Assembly (NCBI RefSeq): GCF_010233585.1
Contig: NZ_CP045997.1
Coordinates: 8,111,896 to 8,175,895, forward strand
Reading direction: 5' to 3'
Origin: Spirosoma endbachense
GTDB lineage: Bacteria > Bacteroidota > Bacteroidia > Cytophagales > Spirosomataceae
Length of the DNA: 64,000 nt
The position numbers were made by a program, and so were the translations under genes. The notes beneath the pieces are model-generated. The model ran no database searches, was not told the DNA's origin, and saw nothing but the letters and a program-made list of their open reading frames with translations. Positions 26,382 through 34,614 of the stretch are shown one piece after another (the first letter of the stretch is position 1; each line of letters opens with the position of its first letter).

Positions 26382-26795
26382 ATGAAGACGTCCATCGAAG
26401 AAAAAATACGGCTGCAACGTCTCCAGCGGGGTTTATCGCAGGAAAATATGGCCGATCTGCTCAATCTGTCAACAACAGCTTATGGCGATATTGAGCGCGG
26501 TAAAACTGAACTGACCCTTTCGCGCCTGAACCAGATTGCCAGCGTGCTGGCTCTATCGCCATTGGTATTGCTTTCCGATGAGGCTATTCCGGCGCAGGTC
26601 GTTGAGCAAAAAAATGAGCAGGACATTGCCCATGAGCTGGCAACCCTGAACCTGATTGTTGAGAAGCAACAGGTTGAACTGGATAAGCTCCGTCTGGAGG
26701 CCGATTACTGGAAACGAAAATATGACGATCGCATCGCTTTCGAGCTGGCCCGGACGCTGGGTATTCAGCAAACCCGTGAGCGAATAGGATTTTAA
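26382..26795 (+). CDS. XRE-family helix-turn-helix regulator with C-terminal coiled coil
   Basis: A 137-residue cytoplasmic protein. Residues 1-65 form a Cro/CI-type helix-turn-helix (LQRLQRGLSQENMADLLNLS, then YGDIERGKTEL). Residues 80-125 form a heptad-rich helix (EQKNEQDIAHELATLNLIVE onward), likely for dimerisation. It is divergent from clpP with about 190 bases between the start codons, and its end is marked by a 26-base hairpin. Targets are unknown; autoregulation or control of clpP are possibilities that the sequence does not prove. Confidence 0.88.
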   Translation: MKTSIEEKIRLQRLQRGLSQENMADLLNLSTTAYGDIERGKTELTLSRLNQIASVLALSPLVLLSDEAIPAQVVEQKNEQDIAHELATLNLIVEKQQVELDKLRLEADYWKRKYDDRIAFELARTLGIQQTRERIGF

Positions 26796-26824
26796 GCTAT
26801 GTAGCGGTTTGGCCGTACTACTTA

Positions 26825-26879
26825 GTTAAACGAACGAGCGGTATCCGTTTCTGAAACGGATACCGCTCGTTCGTTTAAC
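26825..26879. terminator. 26-base perfect hairpin between convergent genes
   Basis: Inverted repeat arms 26825-26850 and 26854-26879 (core ACGAGCGGTATCCG) match perfectly with a 3-base loop. It ends 7 bases before the RND gene stop at 26887 and serves both convergent genes. Confidence 0.75.
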
Positions 26880-26886
26880 GGTATGC

Positions 26887-29800
26887 TTACTCGGAGAGCG
26901 CTGCAAACTTATTCCGGTAGAAGGCGTAAAAAATTAACGGAAACACGAACAATGTCAGGAGTGTGGCTGTGATCAAACCACCGATTACGACGATCGCGAG
27001 TGGTTTGGCCGTTTCGGAGCCGATCCCGTGCGAAACAGCCGCCGGAATCAGACCAATGCCAGCCATCATTGCCGTCATAACCACTGGACGAATGCGTGAA
27101 ACCACACCCAGGTGAATCGAATCATTGAGCGACATTTTGTTATGCAGGTTTTTCTTGAAAACCGATATCAGAATAACGCCATTCTGAATACAAATACCGA
27201 ACAGCGCAATGAAGCCGATACCGGCCGAGATGCTGAAGTTGACGTGCGTGATTAGCAAAGCCGCAATGCCGCCAATAATCGCAAAGGGTACATTGAACAG
27301 CACCAGACCGGCATCCTTCACGTTGCCAAACAACACAAACAAAATAAAGAAAATACCCAGCAGGCTAATCGGTACGACCTGTTCCAGGCGGAGGGTTGCC
27401 CGTTGCTGATTTTCAAAATCACCCGCCCATTTTATGGTATAACCCGCTGGCAATTTCACATTAGCCGTTACTTTTTGCTGAGCTTCGGCAACGGCACCAC
27501 CCATGTCGCGGCCCCGAACCGAAAACTTCACCGCTCCATATCGTTGACTGGCTTCACGGAAGATCAATACCGGTCCGGTTTGGGTATATACATGAGCAAT
27601 TTCTTTGATCGGGATCATCGAACCACTCTCCGTTGGCACCATAAGCTGGCTGATTTGCTGCTCGTTTGACCGGAACGGGCGGTCGTATCGGATACGAAGG
27701 TCAAATTTGCGCTCCCCTTCGTATATCTCCGTGGCAGCTTTCCCGCCGATGGCCATTTCGATTACGGCTTCAGCATCCGCTTTGTTAACGCCATAAACAG
27801 CCAGTTTCTGCTCGTCGAGTTCGATCCGCATCTCAGGCTGACCCGTCGTACGAATCAGGCCAAGGTCTTCAATACCATGTACGGTAGCCAGTTGCTTTTC
27901 AATTTGACCCCCCTTTTCTTCCAGAATGCTCTGATCGGGACCGTAAATTTTAACGGCAATGGACCCTTTAACCCCCGATACGGCTTCTTCAACGTTGTCC
28001 ATGATGGGCTGCGAGAAGTTGAAGTTCACACCAGGGAAGACACTCAGTCGTTCCTGCATTTTGTCGATGAGCTGTTCTTTCGTCAGGCCGCTTTTCCAGT
28101 CATCCTGTGGATAGATATCCACCAGAAACTCAATGTTATAGAAGCCTGTCGGATCAGTTCCATCGTTAGGACGGCCCGTTTGTGAAATGACGCCTTTTAC
28201 TTCAGGAAAGTCTTCAAAAATATGGCGCATCTGAACCGTTTGCTTCACCGATTCGGGCAGCGAAATGCTCATGGGCATTGTGGCCCGGACATAAATAGAG
28301 CCTTCGTTGAGTTCGGGCAGAAACTCGGTGCCAAGCAGCGTAAAACCAGATAAGCCGATAGCAACGATAATGGCCGTGACAAGCAGGCTCATTTTCTTGT
28401 GAGCGAAGGTGAATCCAAATGCTTTTGTCGAGTATTTGGTCACGAGGTTCACGAATGGATTGTGTTTTTCGCGAACGTTTTTGCGGAGCAATATACTCGC
28501 CAGTACCGGCACCAGCGTCAGTGTGAAAATGAGTGCCCCCAGCAGCGCGAACCCGAGGGTCCAGGCGAGTGGCGAGAACATTTTGCCTTCAACTTTCTGG
28601 AACGAAAAAATCGGGACAAGGCAGGTAATGATGATCAGTTTAGAGAAGAAAATAGCTTTCCCCATTTCTGTTCCTGTCTTACGAATAACACCCAGCTTGG
28701 CCAGTTTATTGAACCTGGCCATGCCCCGTTCGTGAGCCAGTTCATCGAGCGTCACAAAAATACCTTCTACCATAACCACGGCCCCATCGACGATGATACC
28801 AAAATCGATGGCACCCATGGAGAGCAGATTGGCCGACATTCCCTTCAGGCGCAGACAGATAAAGGCAAACAGCAACGCCAGAGGAATGATGATCGACACC
28901 GTGACCGTTGTTCGCCAGTCGGCCATGAACAGGAACACGATAACCGTTACGAACACGATACCCTCGATAAGATTGTGCGTTACGGTATGGGTCGCAAAAT
29001 GAATCAGCGTTTCGCGGTTATAGAACGTGTTTATCTGTACGTCGGACGGTAAAATGCTGGTGTTGAGCTCATTGATTTTATCCTTTACCCGCTCAATGAC
29101 CTCGCTGGGGTTTTCGCCCTTGCGCATTACAACAATACACTCAACAACATCGTCCTGTTTATCGCGCCCTGCCTGACCGAGCCGGGGTAGAGCCGCTTCA
29201 GAAACCTGGGCTACATTGCGAACCATGATCGGTGTTCCGTTGGCGTTTTTAATAATGACGTTCTGGATATCCTGCTGGTTTTTTAACAGACCGATTCCCC
29301 GAACGACATAAGCCTCCGAATTTTTTTCGATCACATCACCGCCAACATTGACGTTGGAATTGGCTACGGCCTGATATAATTGAAGGGGTGTAATGTTGTA
29401 GTCGCTTAACCGGCGCGGATCGACCGAGATCTCATACGTTTTTACCTCACCTCCAAAACTGACCACATCGGCCACACCCGGTACACTCTTCAACTGCCGT
29501 TCAATGACCCAATCCTGCAAGGTTTTCAGTTCGCGGGCCGTGCGTGTCGGCGACTGCAACGTATACCGGAAAATCTCGCCGGTTGGGCCGTAGGGTGGCT
29601 GAACGTCGGGCTTGATTCCTTCCGGAAGTTCGACGCCGTTAAGTAGGTTGTTAACCTGCTGGCGAGCGAATGCGTCATCGACACCATCTTCAAAAAGTAC
29701 CTTAACGACCGACAGGCCAAAAAGCGATGTCGATCGGATGTCTGTACGTTTCTGAACGGAGTTCAACCCAATTTCGATGGGGATCGTAACGAATTTCTCA

Positions 29801-29991
29801 ATCTCTTCAGCCGAGCGGCCAGGCCACTGTGTGATGAGCGTAATCTGAGTATTTGTTACATCCGGAAAGGCTTCGATGGGCGTATTCTGGTAGCTAATAA
29901 TCCCTGCAACAACAGCCAGTGCCGTCAGGAAAAATATAAAGAATTTGTTCTTCAGTGAGAACGACAGAATGCCTTTGATGAATTTATTCAT
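26887..29991 (-). CDS. Heavy-metal efflux RND transporter permease (CzcA/CusA family)
   Basis: A 1034-residue inner-membrane proton-driven pump with two repeats of the RND fold. The TM4 signature reads DFGIIVDGAVVMVEG, which fits the HME1 pattern DFGX3DGAX3VE linked to divalent ions (Zn, Co, Cd) better than the CusA copper pattern. Periplasmic motifs such as TQWPGRSAEEIEKFVTIPIE are typical. No membrane-fusion partner (CzcB/CusB) or outer-membrane channel gene lies in the flanks, so the partners must be elsewhere. The start (MNKFIKGILSFSLKNKFF) is the usual family N terminus. Confidence 0.93.
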   Translation of the reverse strand: MNKFIKGILSFSLKNKFFIFFLTALAVVAGIISYQNTPIEAFPDVTNTQITLITQWPGRSAEEIEKFVTIPIEIGLNSVQKRTDIRSTSLFGLSVVKVLFEDGVDDAFARQQVNNLLNGVELPEGIKPDVQPPYGPTGEIFRYTLQSPTRTARELKTLQDWVIERQLKSVPGVADVVSFGGEVKTYEISVDPRRLSDYNITPLQLYQAVANSNVNVGGDVIEKNSEAYVVRGIGLLKNQQDIQNVIIKNANGTPIMVRNVAQVSEAALPRLGQAGRDKQDDVVECIVVMRKGENPSEVIERVKDKINELNTSILPSDVQINTFYNRETLIHFATHTVTHNLIEGIVFVTVIVFLFMADWRTTVTVSIIIPLALLFAFICLRLKGMSANLLSMGAIDFGIIVDGAVVMVEGIFVTLDELAHERGMARFNKLAKLGVIRKTGTEMGKAIFFSKLIIITCLVPIFSFQKVEGKMFSPLAWTLGFALLGALIFTLTLVPVLASILLRKNVREKHNPFVNLVTKYSTKAFGFTFAHKKMSLLVTAIIVAIGLSGFTLLGTEFLPELNEGSIYVRATMPMSISLPESVKQTVQMRHIFEDFPEVKGVISQTGRPNDGTDPTGFYNIEFLVDIYPQDDWKSGLTKEQLIDKMQERLSVFPGVNFNFSQPIMDNVEEAVSGVKGSIAVKIYGPDQSILEEKGGQIEKQLATVHGIEDLGLIRTTGQPEMRIELDEQKLAVYGVNKADAEAVIEMAIGGKAATEIYEGERKFDLRIRYDRPFRSNEQQISQLMVPTESGSMIPIKEIAHVYTQTGPVLIFREASQRYGAVKFSVRGRDMGGAVAEAQQKVTANVKLPAGYTIKWAGDFENQQRATLRLEQVVPISLLGIFFILFVLFGNVKDAGLVLFNVPFAIIGGIAALLITHVNFSISAGIGFIALFGICIQNGVILISVFKKNLHNKMSLNDSIHLGVVSRIRPVVMTAMMAGIGLIPAAVSHGIGSETAKPLAIVVIGGLITATLLTLFVFPLIFYAFYRNKFAALSE

Positions 29992-30210
29992 GAATTGGCG
30001 GTGGACTAAATTACCCTGCGCAAAGGTGCCGTCAACAACTTAAATTGGTCTTAAGGCGCGGTTAAAAGAGTGTTAAATTGATAATTTCCAGAAAAAATCC
30101 TAATCAGGCCGATCGGAGGTGTGCTTTGAGATACGTACGATGAAGCCAGTTTAGCCCGCTGTCTCCGTTTCCTGATAAACAAAAAAATACAAACACTGCT
30201 TTAGTAGAGT

Positions 30211-31056
30211 ATGAAGCAGAAGGAGATAGTGAGCAATTTGGCGGTAATTACTCATCTGACAGGCGCTAGTAATTACACGTGGGTCTACTTCAAAGACAGA
30301 CCCCGGCTGTTGGTGTCGAAGTCATTAACTTACTTTGAAAAGTTGCTGCCGTCATGCATCAGAATTCATAAGACGGCGCTGATAAATCCAGCTTATATAC
30401 AAGATATCACCCCGCCCCTGCGTGCGAAAGCACCGGGATCTATAACCATGGTGGGGGGAACGCTACTGCCTATTAGCCGCCGTCGATGGCTGGAGGTGGC
30501 CGATAGTTTACACGCTTCCAATACAACTCACGATGAAACGAATGGAACGGAAGGCTTACGGGAGGAACCCGTTGAAATGAACGGCAAAAGCCAGGTCGGT
30601 CGAGCAAAACAGGGAATCGAATTGCCTGAGCGATTCGTGTATACGTTTATGCAGGACGAACGAAAACGCCAGTTGCTGGCAGAGATTATCAGCGAAAAAT
30701 GCCCCCATTACACCATTCAGTTTTTCGAATCCAGTACTTCACTGATTGGGCAGTTGCCCCAGACTGTACCCGAGAGCCTGCCTGCCCTGGTATTGCTGGA
30801 AGTTCGGACGGTTGGCTGGGCCTTATTGAATACGCTTGAATTTATTAAGACAGATAATCGATTCCGGCAGATTCCTACCGTTGTGTTTTTGCGGGAGCAG
30901 TCGGGCAATGACGTTGAAATCTGTTACGCTGCCGGAGCCAATTCGGTTGTCTGTGAAACCAATTATGTTGCTTTTACTGAAGCTACCGAGCGTATTTGCC
31001 GGTACTGGCTAACCTTTGCTGCGTTACCCATTGATAAAGTAATGAGCAGTAAATGA
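30211..31056 (+). CDS. LytTR DNA-binding protein with C-terminal degenerate receiver-like domain
   Basis: 281 residues. The LytTR domain is at the N terminus (about 10-100: GASNYTWVYF, then CIRIHKTALINPAYI), the reverse of the usual receiver-LytTR order. Residues 145-275 resemble a response-regulator receiver: LVLLEVRTVG stands where LLLLDxxMPG is expected, so the phospho-acceptor Asp is Glu (about residue 196), and YAAGANSVVCETN replaces the conserved Lys with Glu. It therefore probably does not respond to phosphorylation and may be locked in one state. It lies convergent to a receiver-only gene and near a histidine kinase. Confidence 0.75.
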   Translation: MKQKEIVSNLAVITHLTGASNYTWVYFKDRPRLLVSKSLTYFEKLLPSCIRIHKTALINPAYIQDITPPLRAKAPGSITMVGGTLLPISRRRWLEVADSLHASNTTHDETNGTEGLREEPVEMNGKSQVGRAKQGIELPERFVYTFMQDERKRQLLAEIISEKCPHYTIQFFESSTSLIGQLPQTVPESLPALVLLEVRTVGWALLNTLEFIKTDNRFRQIPTVVFLREQSGNDVEICYAAGANSVVCETNYVAFTEATERICRYWLTFAALPIDKVMSSK

Positions 31057-31106
31057 CTGTTCAATAATAACGAATGCAGATTCCCTGCAAGGATCAATAG
31101 CCGTAC

Positions 31107-31592
31107 TTACATGATGATGCGATCGTTCGGTAACGTAACTGTTTCCCACCAATAAATGCGGAGGGTTTCAATATAGGATTGCCATTCTCCTACATCGGTA
31201 GGTTTAGTGATGTAGGATGTGCTTCCGTAGAAATAGGATTCGGTAATGTCTTCCCGGTTATTAGAATAGCTTAGAATGACAATGGGTAATTGTTTAAAGG
31301 CCGATGAACTGTGCTTAAGCTGTTTCAATAAACCCCATCCTGCTTCACGATCGGGCAGATATAAATCAAGCAGGATCAGTTTTGGTAAATCATGGCCATT
31401 TAAGAAACAATTATTCAGGTAGGTAATAGCTTCATCGGCGTTGGCTGCCCGAATTGCTTTAACCTCTGCCAATGACCGGCCCATTGCCAGCTGTATCAAA
31501 CGCCAATGGTCGTCATTGTCTTCAACAACCAGCAGACTGGCGTGCTTAAAATTCTGGCTGCTTACTGACAAATTGTGACGATTCAAGCTCAT
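31107..31592 (-). CDS. Receiver-only response regulator
   Basis: A 161-residue protein consisting of one receiver domain. The acidic pocket is VVEDND, the phospho-acceptor Asp is in LILLDLYLPD, the switch Ser in VILSYSN and the conserved Lys in SYITKPTD, so the phosphorylation site is intact. No output domain is present. An eleven-residue insertion around NNCFLNGHDLPK is normal in the Bacteroidota Rcp1-like group. The divergent histidine kinase at 32003 is the obvious partner candidate. Confidence 0.92.
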   Translation of the reverse strand: MSLNRHNLSVSSQNFKHASLLVVEDNDDHWRLIQLAMGRSLAEVKAIRAANADEAITYLNNCFLNGHDLPKLILLDLYLPDREAGWGLLKQLKHSSSAFKQLPIVILSYSNNREDITESYFYGSTSYITKPTDVGEWQSYIETLRIYWWETVTLPNDRIIM

Positions 31593-32002
31593 TTGTTGCG
31601 TTGAGAAGGAGATTTAAGATTAGTATGGCAATATAAGGGGTAGAATCAAGAAAAAATAGCAATTGAGTTCGCTGACAGCTACCAGAGTGACTGGTTACGA
31701 ATTGCTGAATGCGTCATTTCTTTTCCTGAGAAATGGAGTTGCTCAAGCCAGCATTGCTGAATAATCCTTGTGGTATAATTCAGTAGACTGAGCCTATGCT
31801 ATTAGGCGTTTCGCAGCAAGGTGTGCCACGTATTATCAGAATATCATTAAGAACCGCAGCACGCCTTTCGGCGAAATTCCTGAAATAACCAGAACCGAAA
31901 AAAACGACTTTACCAGCATAACTATAAAACTCAATTAAGCCATTACAGTTAATAGAATTGATAAAAACCACTAGTCTACATACACTAAAATTTGCTAATG
32001 CT
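31593..32002. other. Divergent intergenic region, 410 bases
   Basis: This gap lies between the receiver gene (leftward) and the histidine kinase (rightward). It presumably carries both promoters; the best plus-strand candidate is the AAAATTTG at 31987-31994 just before the kinase start, without a well-placed TTG. No ORF, strong hairpin or RNA gene was recognised. Confidence 0.5.
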
Positions 32003-33283
32003 ATGACAAATGAGCCTTTATCAGCGGCTTCGTTGCAACCAGACTTAGCTACCTACTTATTTGCCCGGCGCGAGGCAATACTCAACGGATGGCGAACCCG
32101 CTGCGAACAGGATACAACCATACTGGCTACTTCTGGACTCTCCCGCGAAGAGTTTAATGATATGGTGCCAACCATTCTCAATATTCTGGGGCAGCGACTG
32201 AGTGGACAACCGGCAGAACTGGACCCTATGCAAGTCGCCAACGAACATGGGTTACATCGGTGGCATAAAGGATACACATTACGGGAGTTGCTGAAAGAAG
32301 TCGGACATCTGTTTCGAATTATTTCGGATGAATTAAAGACGTATGCCGAGCTTTATCCAGCCACGAATGCAAACGTGCTTACGCGGGCATATGGTGAAAT
32401 TATTGGAATCAATGAAGAGACGCTCGAAGGAAGTGCTGCTCGCTACGATGACCTGGAAAGAACGGCCGCAGTTAGCCGTGCTGATACACTTCAGGCGGCC
32501 CTAGATCAACTAAACGAACTTGCTCGTCAGCGATCGGACCTCTTACGAACATCCAGCCATGATCTTCGCAGTAGCGTAGGCATTGCGCAAGGGGCTGTCT
32601 TTATGCTCGATCTGGATAATCAAAGTCCCGAAGAGCGTAACCAGTTGATGGCGATGCTCAACCGAAACCTGACCAGTCTGGAAACCATGCTGCAAAGCCT
32701 GATGAGTCTGGCCCGGCTAGAAGCGGGGCAGGAGACCCCGGAAATCAGTGAGTTCGATGTAGCAGCTCTATTGCACGAATTAGTGCAGAGTGCTCAGCCT
32801 TTGGCCATTCAGCAGGGTTTACCACTTCTGGCCGATGGCCCAGAACAGCTTGTGGTAAAAAGCGATCCGGGTAAGGTTCGACGCATTGTTCAAAATCTGT
32901 TATTAAATGCACTCATGTACACCTCAACGGGTGTTGTCTCTATTTCCTGGGTAGAAGAAAATGATCACCAATGGACAGTTGGCATTCAGGATACAGGGCC
33001 AGGAATGCCCGATAGTTCACTTACGTCGATAGTCGGTACGCTGAAGCCTACTCAGGATAGCGCATCCGTATTTGATAGCCGGGTTAAGCCAGACCTGCCA
33101 GTGAGTGAGTCGCCAGGCCCTCCACGCCAACCGAACGTCATCAAATCGAAAGGAGAAGGTGTCGGATTGCATATTGTAAAACGCCTTTGTGAGTTGCTGG
33201 AAGCTAATCTTGATATCGAAACCAATTCCGACAGAGGCACTCTGGTTCGGGTTCGCTTCCCAAAGCGATTTAAAAGCGAATAG
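32003..33283 (+). CDS. Sensor histidine kinase with RsbRD-like N-terminal domain
   Basis: 427 residues from the ATG at 32003 (MTNEPLSAASL); a frame extension to 31958 adds 15 unlikely residues. Residues 15-165 are helical and resemble the RsbRD N-terminal domain (ILNGWRTRCEQDTTIL). A coiled coil leads into HisKA with the phospho-acceptor His in TSSHDLRSS. The ATPase domain shows the N box (RRIVQNLLLNALMYT), DTGPGM and GEGVGLHIVKRL. No membrane helix is seen, so it is a cytoplasmic sensor. A linker of about 40 residues sits between the G1 and G2 boxes. It probably works with the receiver gene at 31107-31592. Confidence 0.9.
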   Translation: MTNEPLSAASLQPDLATYLFARREAILNGWRTRCEQDTTILATSGLSREEFNDMVPTILNILGQRLSGQPAELDPMQVANEHGLHRWHKGYTLRELLKEVGHLFRIISDELKTYAELYPATNANVLTRAYGEIIGINEETLEGSAARYDDLERTAAVSRADTLQAALDQLNELARQRSDLLRTSSHDLRSSVGIAQGAVFMLDLDNQSPEERNQLMAMLNRNLTSLETMLQSLMSLARLEAGQETPEISEFDVAALLHELVQSAQPLAIQQGLPLLADGPEQLVVKSDPGKVRRIVQNLLLNALMYTSTGVVSISWVEENDHQWTVGIQDTGPGMPDSSLTSIVGTLKPTQDSASVFDSRVKPDLPVSESPGPPRQPNVIKSKGEGVGLHIVKRLCELLEANLDIETNSDRGTLVRVRFPKRFKSE

Positions 33284-33294
33284 GCAGGTTCTCT

Positions 33295-33346
33295 GTTCTC
33301 AGTAGGCAATCAAGCCCGGCACACTGCTTACTGAGAACGGCTTTTT
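33295..33346 (+). terminator. Terminator after the histidine kinase
   Basis: Stem GTTCTCAGTAgGCA with TGCtTACTGAGAAC (33295-33308 and 33325-33338, one mismatch), followed by GGCTTTTTC on the plus strand. It also serves the convergent FAD reductase gene. Confidence 0.75.
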
Positions 33347-34494
33347 CAAATTATGGCTCCATGGGTCTGGCGCATAATGCCGCGAAGCGCCGGTTTGAAC
33401 GCACTCAGCGTCCGCACGGCCAGCTCCGATAACCAGTCAGTACCAAAGAGTTGTTGTACAGTCCGGCCAACCCAAAGGCGTTGAGCAAACAACTTCGACC
33501 AATCGCGCTGGTAGCGTTGTTCCATATCGGAGCGGTTTAGCTGACCGCTCAAAAAAGCAGCCGAGAGATTACTGGCCAGCTTTGCCCCATGAATAGCCAT
33601 GGCCATGCCATTGCCGCACAAGGGGGTAATCAACCCGGCCGAATCGCCCACCATGAGCATATGATTTTCGACGGACTGTTTCGACGCAAATGAAATTTCA
33701 TTGATCACTTCAGGTTTGTCATACAAAAAATCAGCGTTCTCAAAGACAATCTTCAGATGTGGATTTTTATATAAAACAGCTCGCTCCATATCAGGAATGT
33801 TGCCAAATAAGCGCAAATTAGAGCGGGTTGTCAGGTAACAGAGACAATAGTTGCCGTCTTCAATGGCCGACATACCGCAGTAGCCATCCGTGAAATTATG
33901 CAGCGCTATCAGATCCGTCGGGAAATCGCATTTGATGTGGTACTTGACTCCGATATAAGAAGACCGGCTTGCCGGAGCGGGTTGTCGCAGGAAAGACCGA
34001 TCGAGGGTTTTGTCGAGTTTGGATCGTTTTCCAAAGGCACCAATCACTAATCGACTGGTCAGGATTTGGCTGGTTCCAGTGAGTCGGTCGCTTACTGAAA
34101 CCGTAAACAGGCTGTCATTGAATAGTACGCTGTCGACCTCTTGGTTGAGCAGGAACTCAACACCAGCGGCTTTTCCTAACTGATACAACTCATGGTCAAG
34201 CGTATAACGACTGATGCCAAATCCGCCCAGATCAAGGGGCGCACATAACGACCGACCCGAAGGAGCCGATACCTGAAAATGATTGATAGTGGCCGCTCCA
34301 AGGCTCTCGAGGTTAACGCCTAAAGCCTGGATGTAAGGTTTTACTTCGTTCGATACATATTCGCCACAGACTTTATGAAACGGATAGGACTTACGCTCCA
34401 CGAGCACAACGGCATGGCCCGCTTTCGCCAGTTCAAGGGCGCTGACCAGGCCAGCCAGCCCGCCACCAATAATGACAACGTCTGTTTTGAACAT
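33346..34494 (-). CDS. FAD-dependent oxidoreductase (geranylgeranyl-reductase-like)
   Basis: A 382-residue flavoprotein. The N-terminal dinucleotide fold reads [18 protein letters not shown], followed by ERKSYPFHKVCGEYVS, which is the substrate-side motif of the geranylgeranyl reductase/halogenase-like group, and GDSAGLITPLCGNGMAMAIHGAKLA binding the FAD ribityl. Relatives reduce polyprenyl chains or act in aryl-polyene and flexirubin pigment pathways; no pigment genes are adjacent. It is monocistronic, divergent from the GH13-like gene. Family assignment is confident, the substrate is not. Confidence 0.85.
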   Translation of the reverse strand: MFKTDVVIIGGGLAGLVSALELAKAGHAVVLVERKSYPFHKVCGEYVSNEVKPYIQALGVNLESLGAATINHFQVSAPSGRSLCAPLDLGGFGISRYTLDHELYQLGKAAGVEFLLNQEVDSVLFNDSLFTVSVSDRLTGTSQILTSRLVIGAFGKRSKLDKTLDRSFLRQPAPASRSSYIGVKYHIKCDFPTDLIALHNFTDGYCGMSAIEDGNYCLCYLTTRSNLRLFGNIPDMERAVLYKNPHLKIVFENADFLYDKPEVINEISFASKQSVENHMLMVGDSAGLITPLCGNGMAMAIHGAKLASNLSAAFLSGQLNRSDMEQRYQRDWSKLFAQRLWVGRTVQQLFGTDWLSELAVRTLSAFKPALRGIMRQTHGAII

Positions 34495-34581
34495 CCCGAT
34501 TGTCGACAGTAATTCAGACCCGAAGGCTATTCATTAGTTTGATGTGCTCTCGATAAATAAGTAGACAATTAACAAGTCTAT

Positions 34582-34610
34582 TTGGTTTTATAAAAACCGT
34601 TTTACATTTG
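34582..34610 (+). promoter_or_regulatory. Exact Bacteroidota promoter abutting the GH13-like start
   Basis: TTG at 34582, an 18-base spacer, TACATTTG at 34603 (exact TAnnTTTG). The ATG at 34615 is 5 bases past the element, so transcription would begin at or next to the start codon, giving a leaderless message or implying a start further in. Confidence 0.75.
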
Positions 34611-34614
34611 CTCC

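Noticed and set aside
28399..29052. 217-residue plus-strand frame
   Set aside because: It lies fully antisense to the RND pump, is rich in His, Arg and Gln as expected from a shadow frame, and has no family motif.
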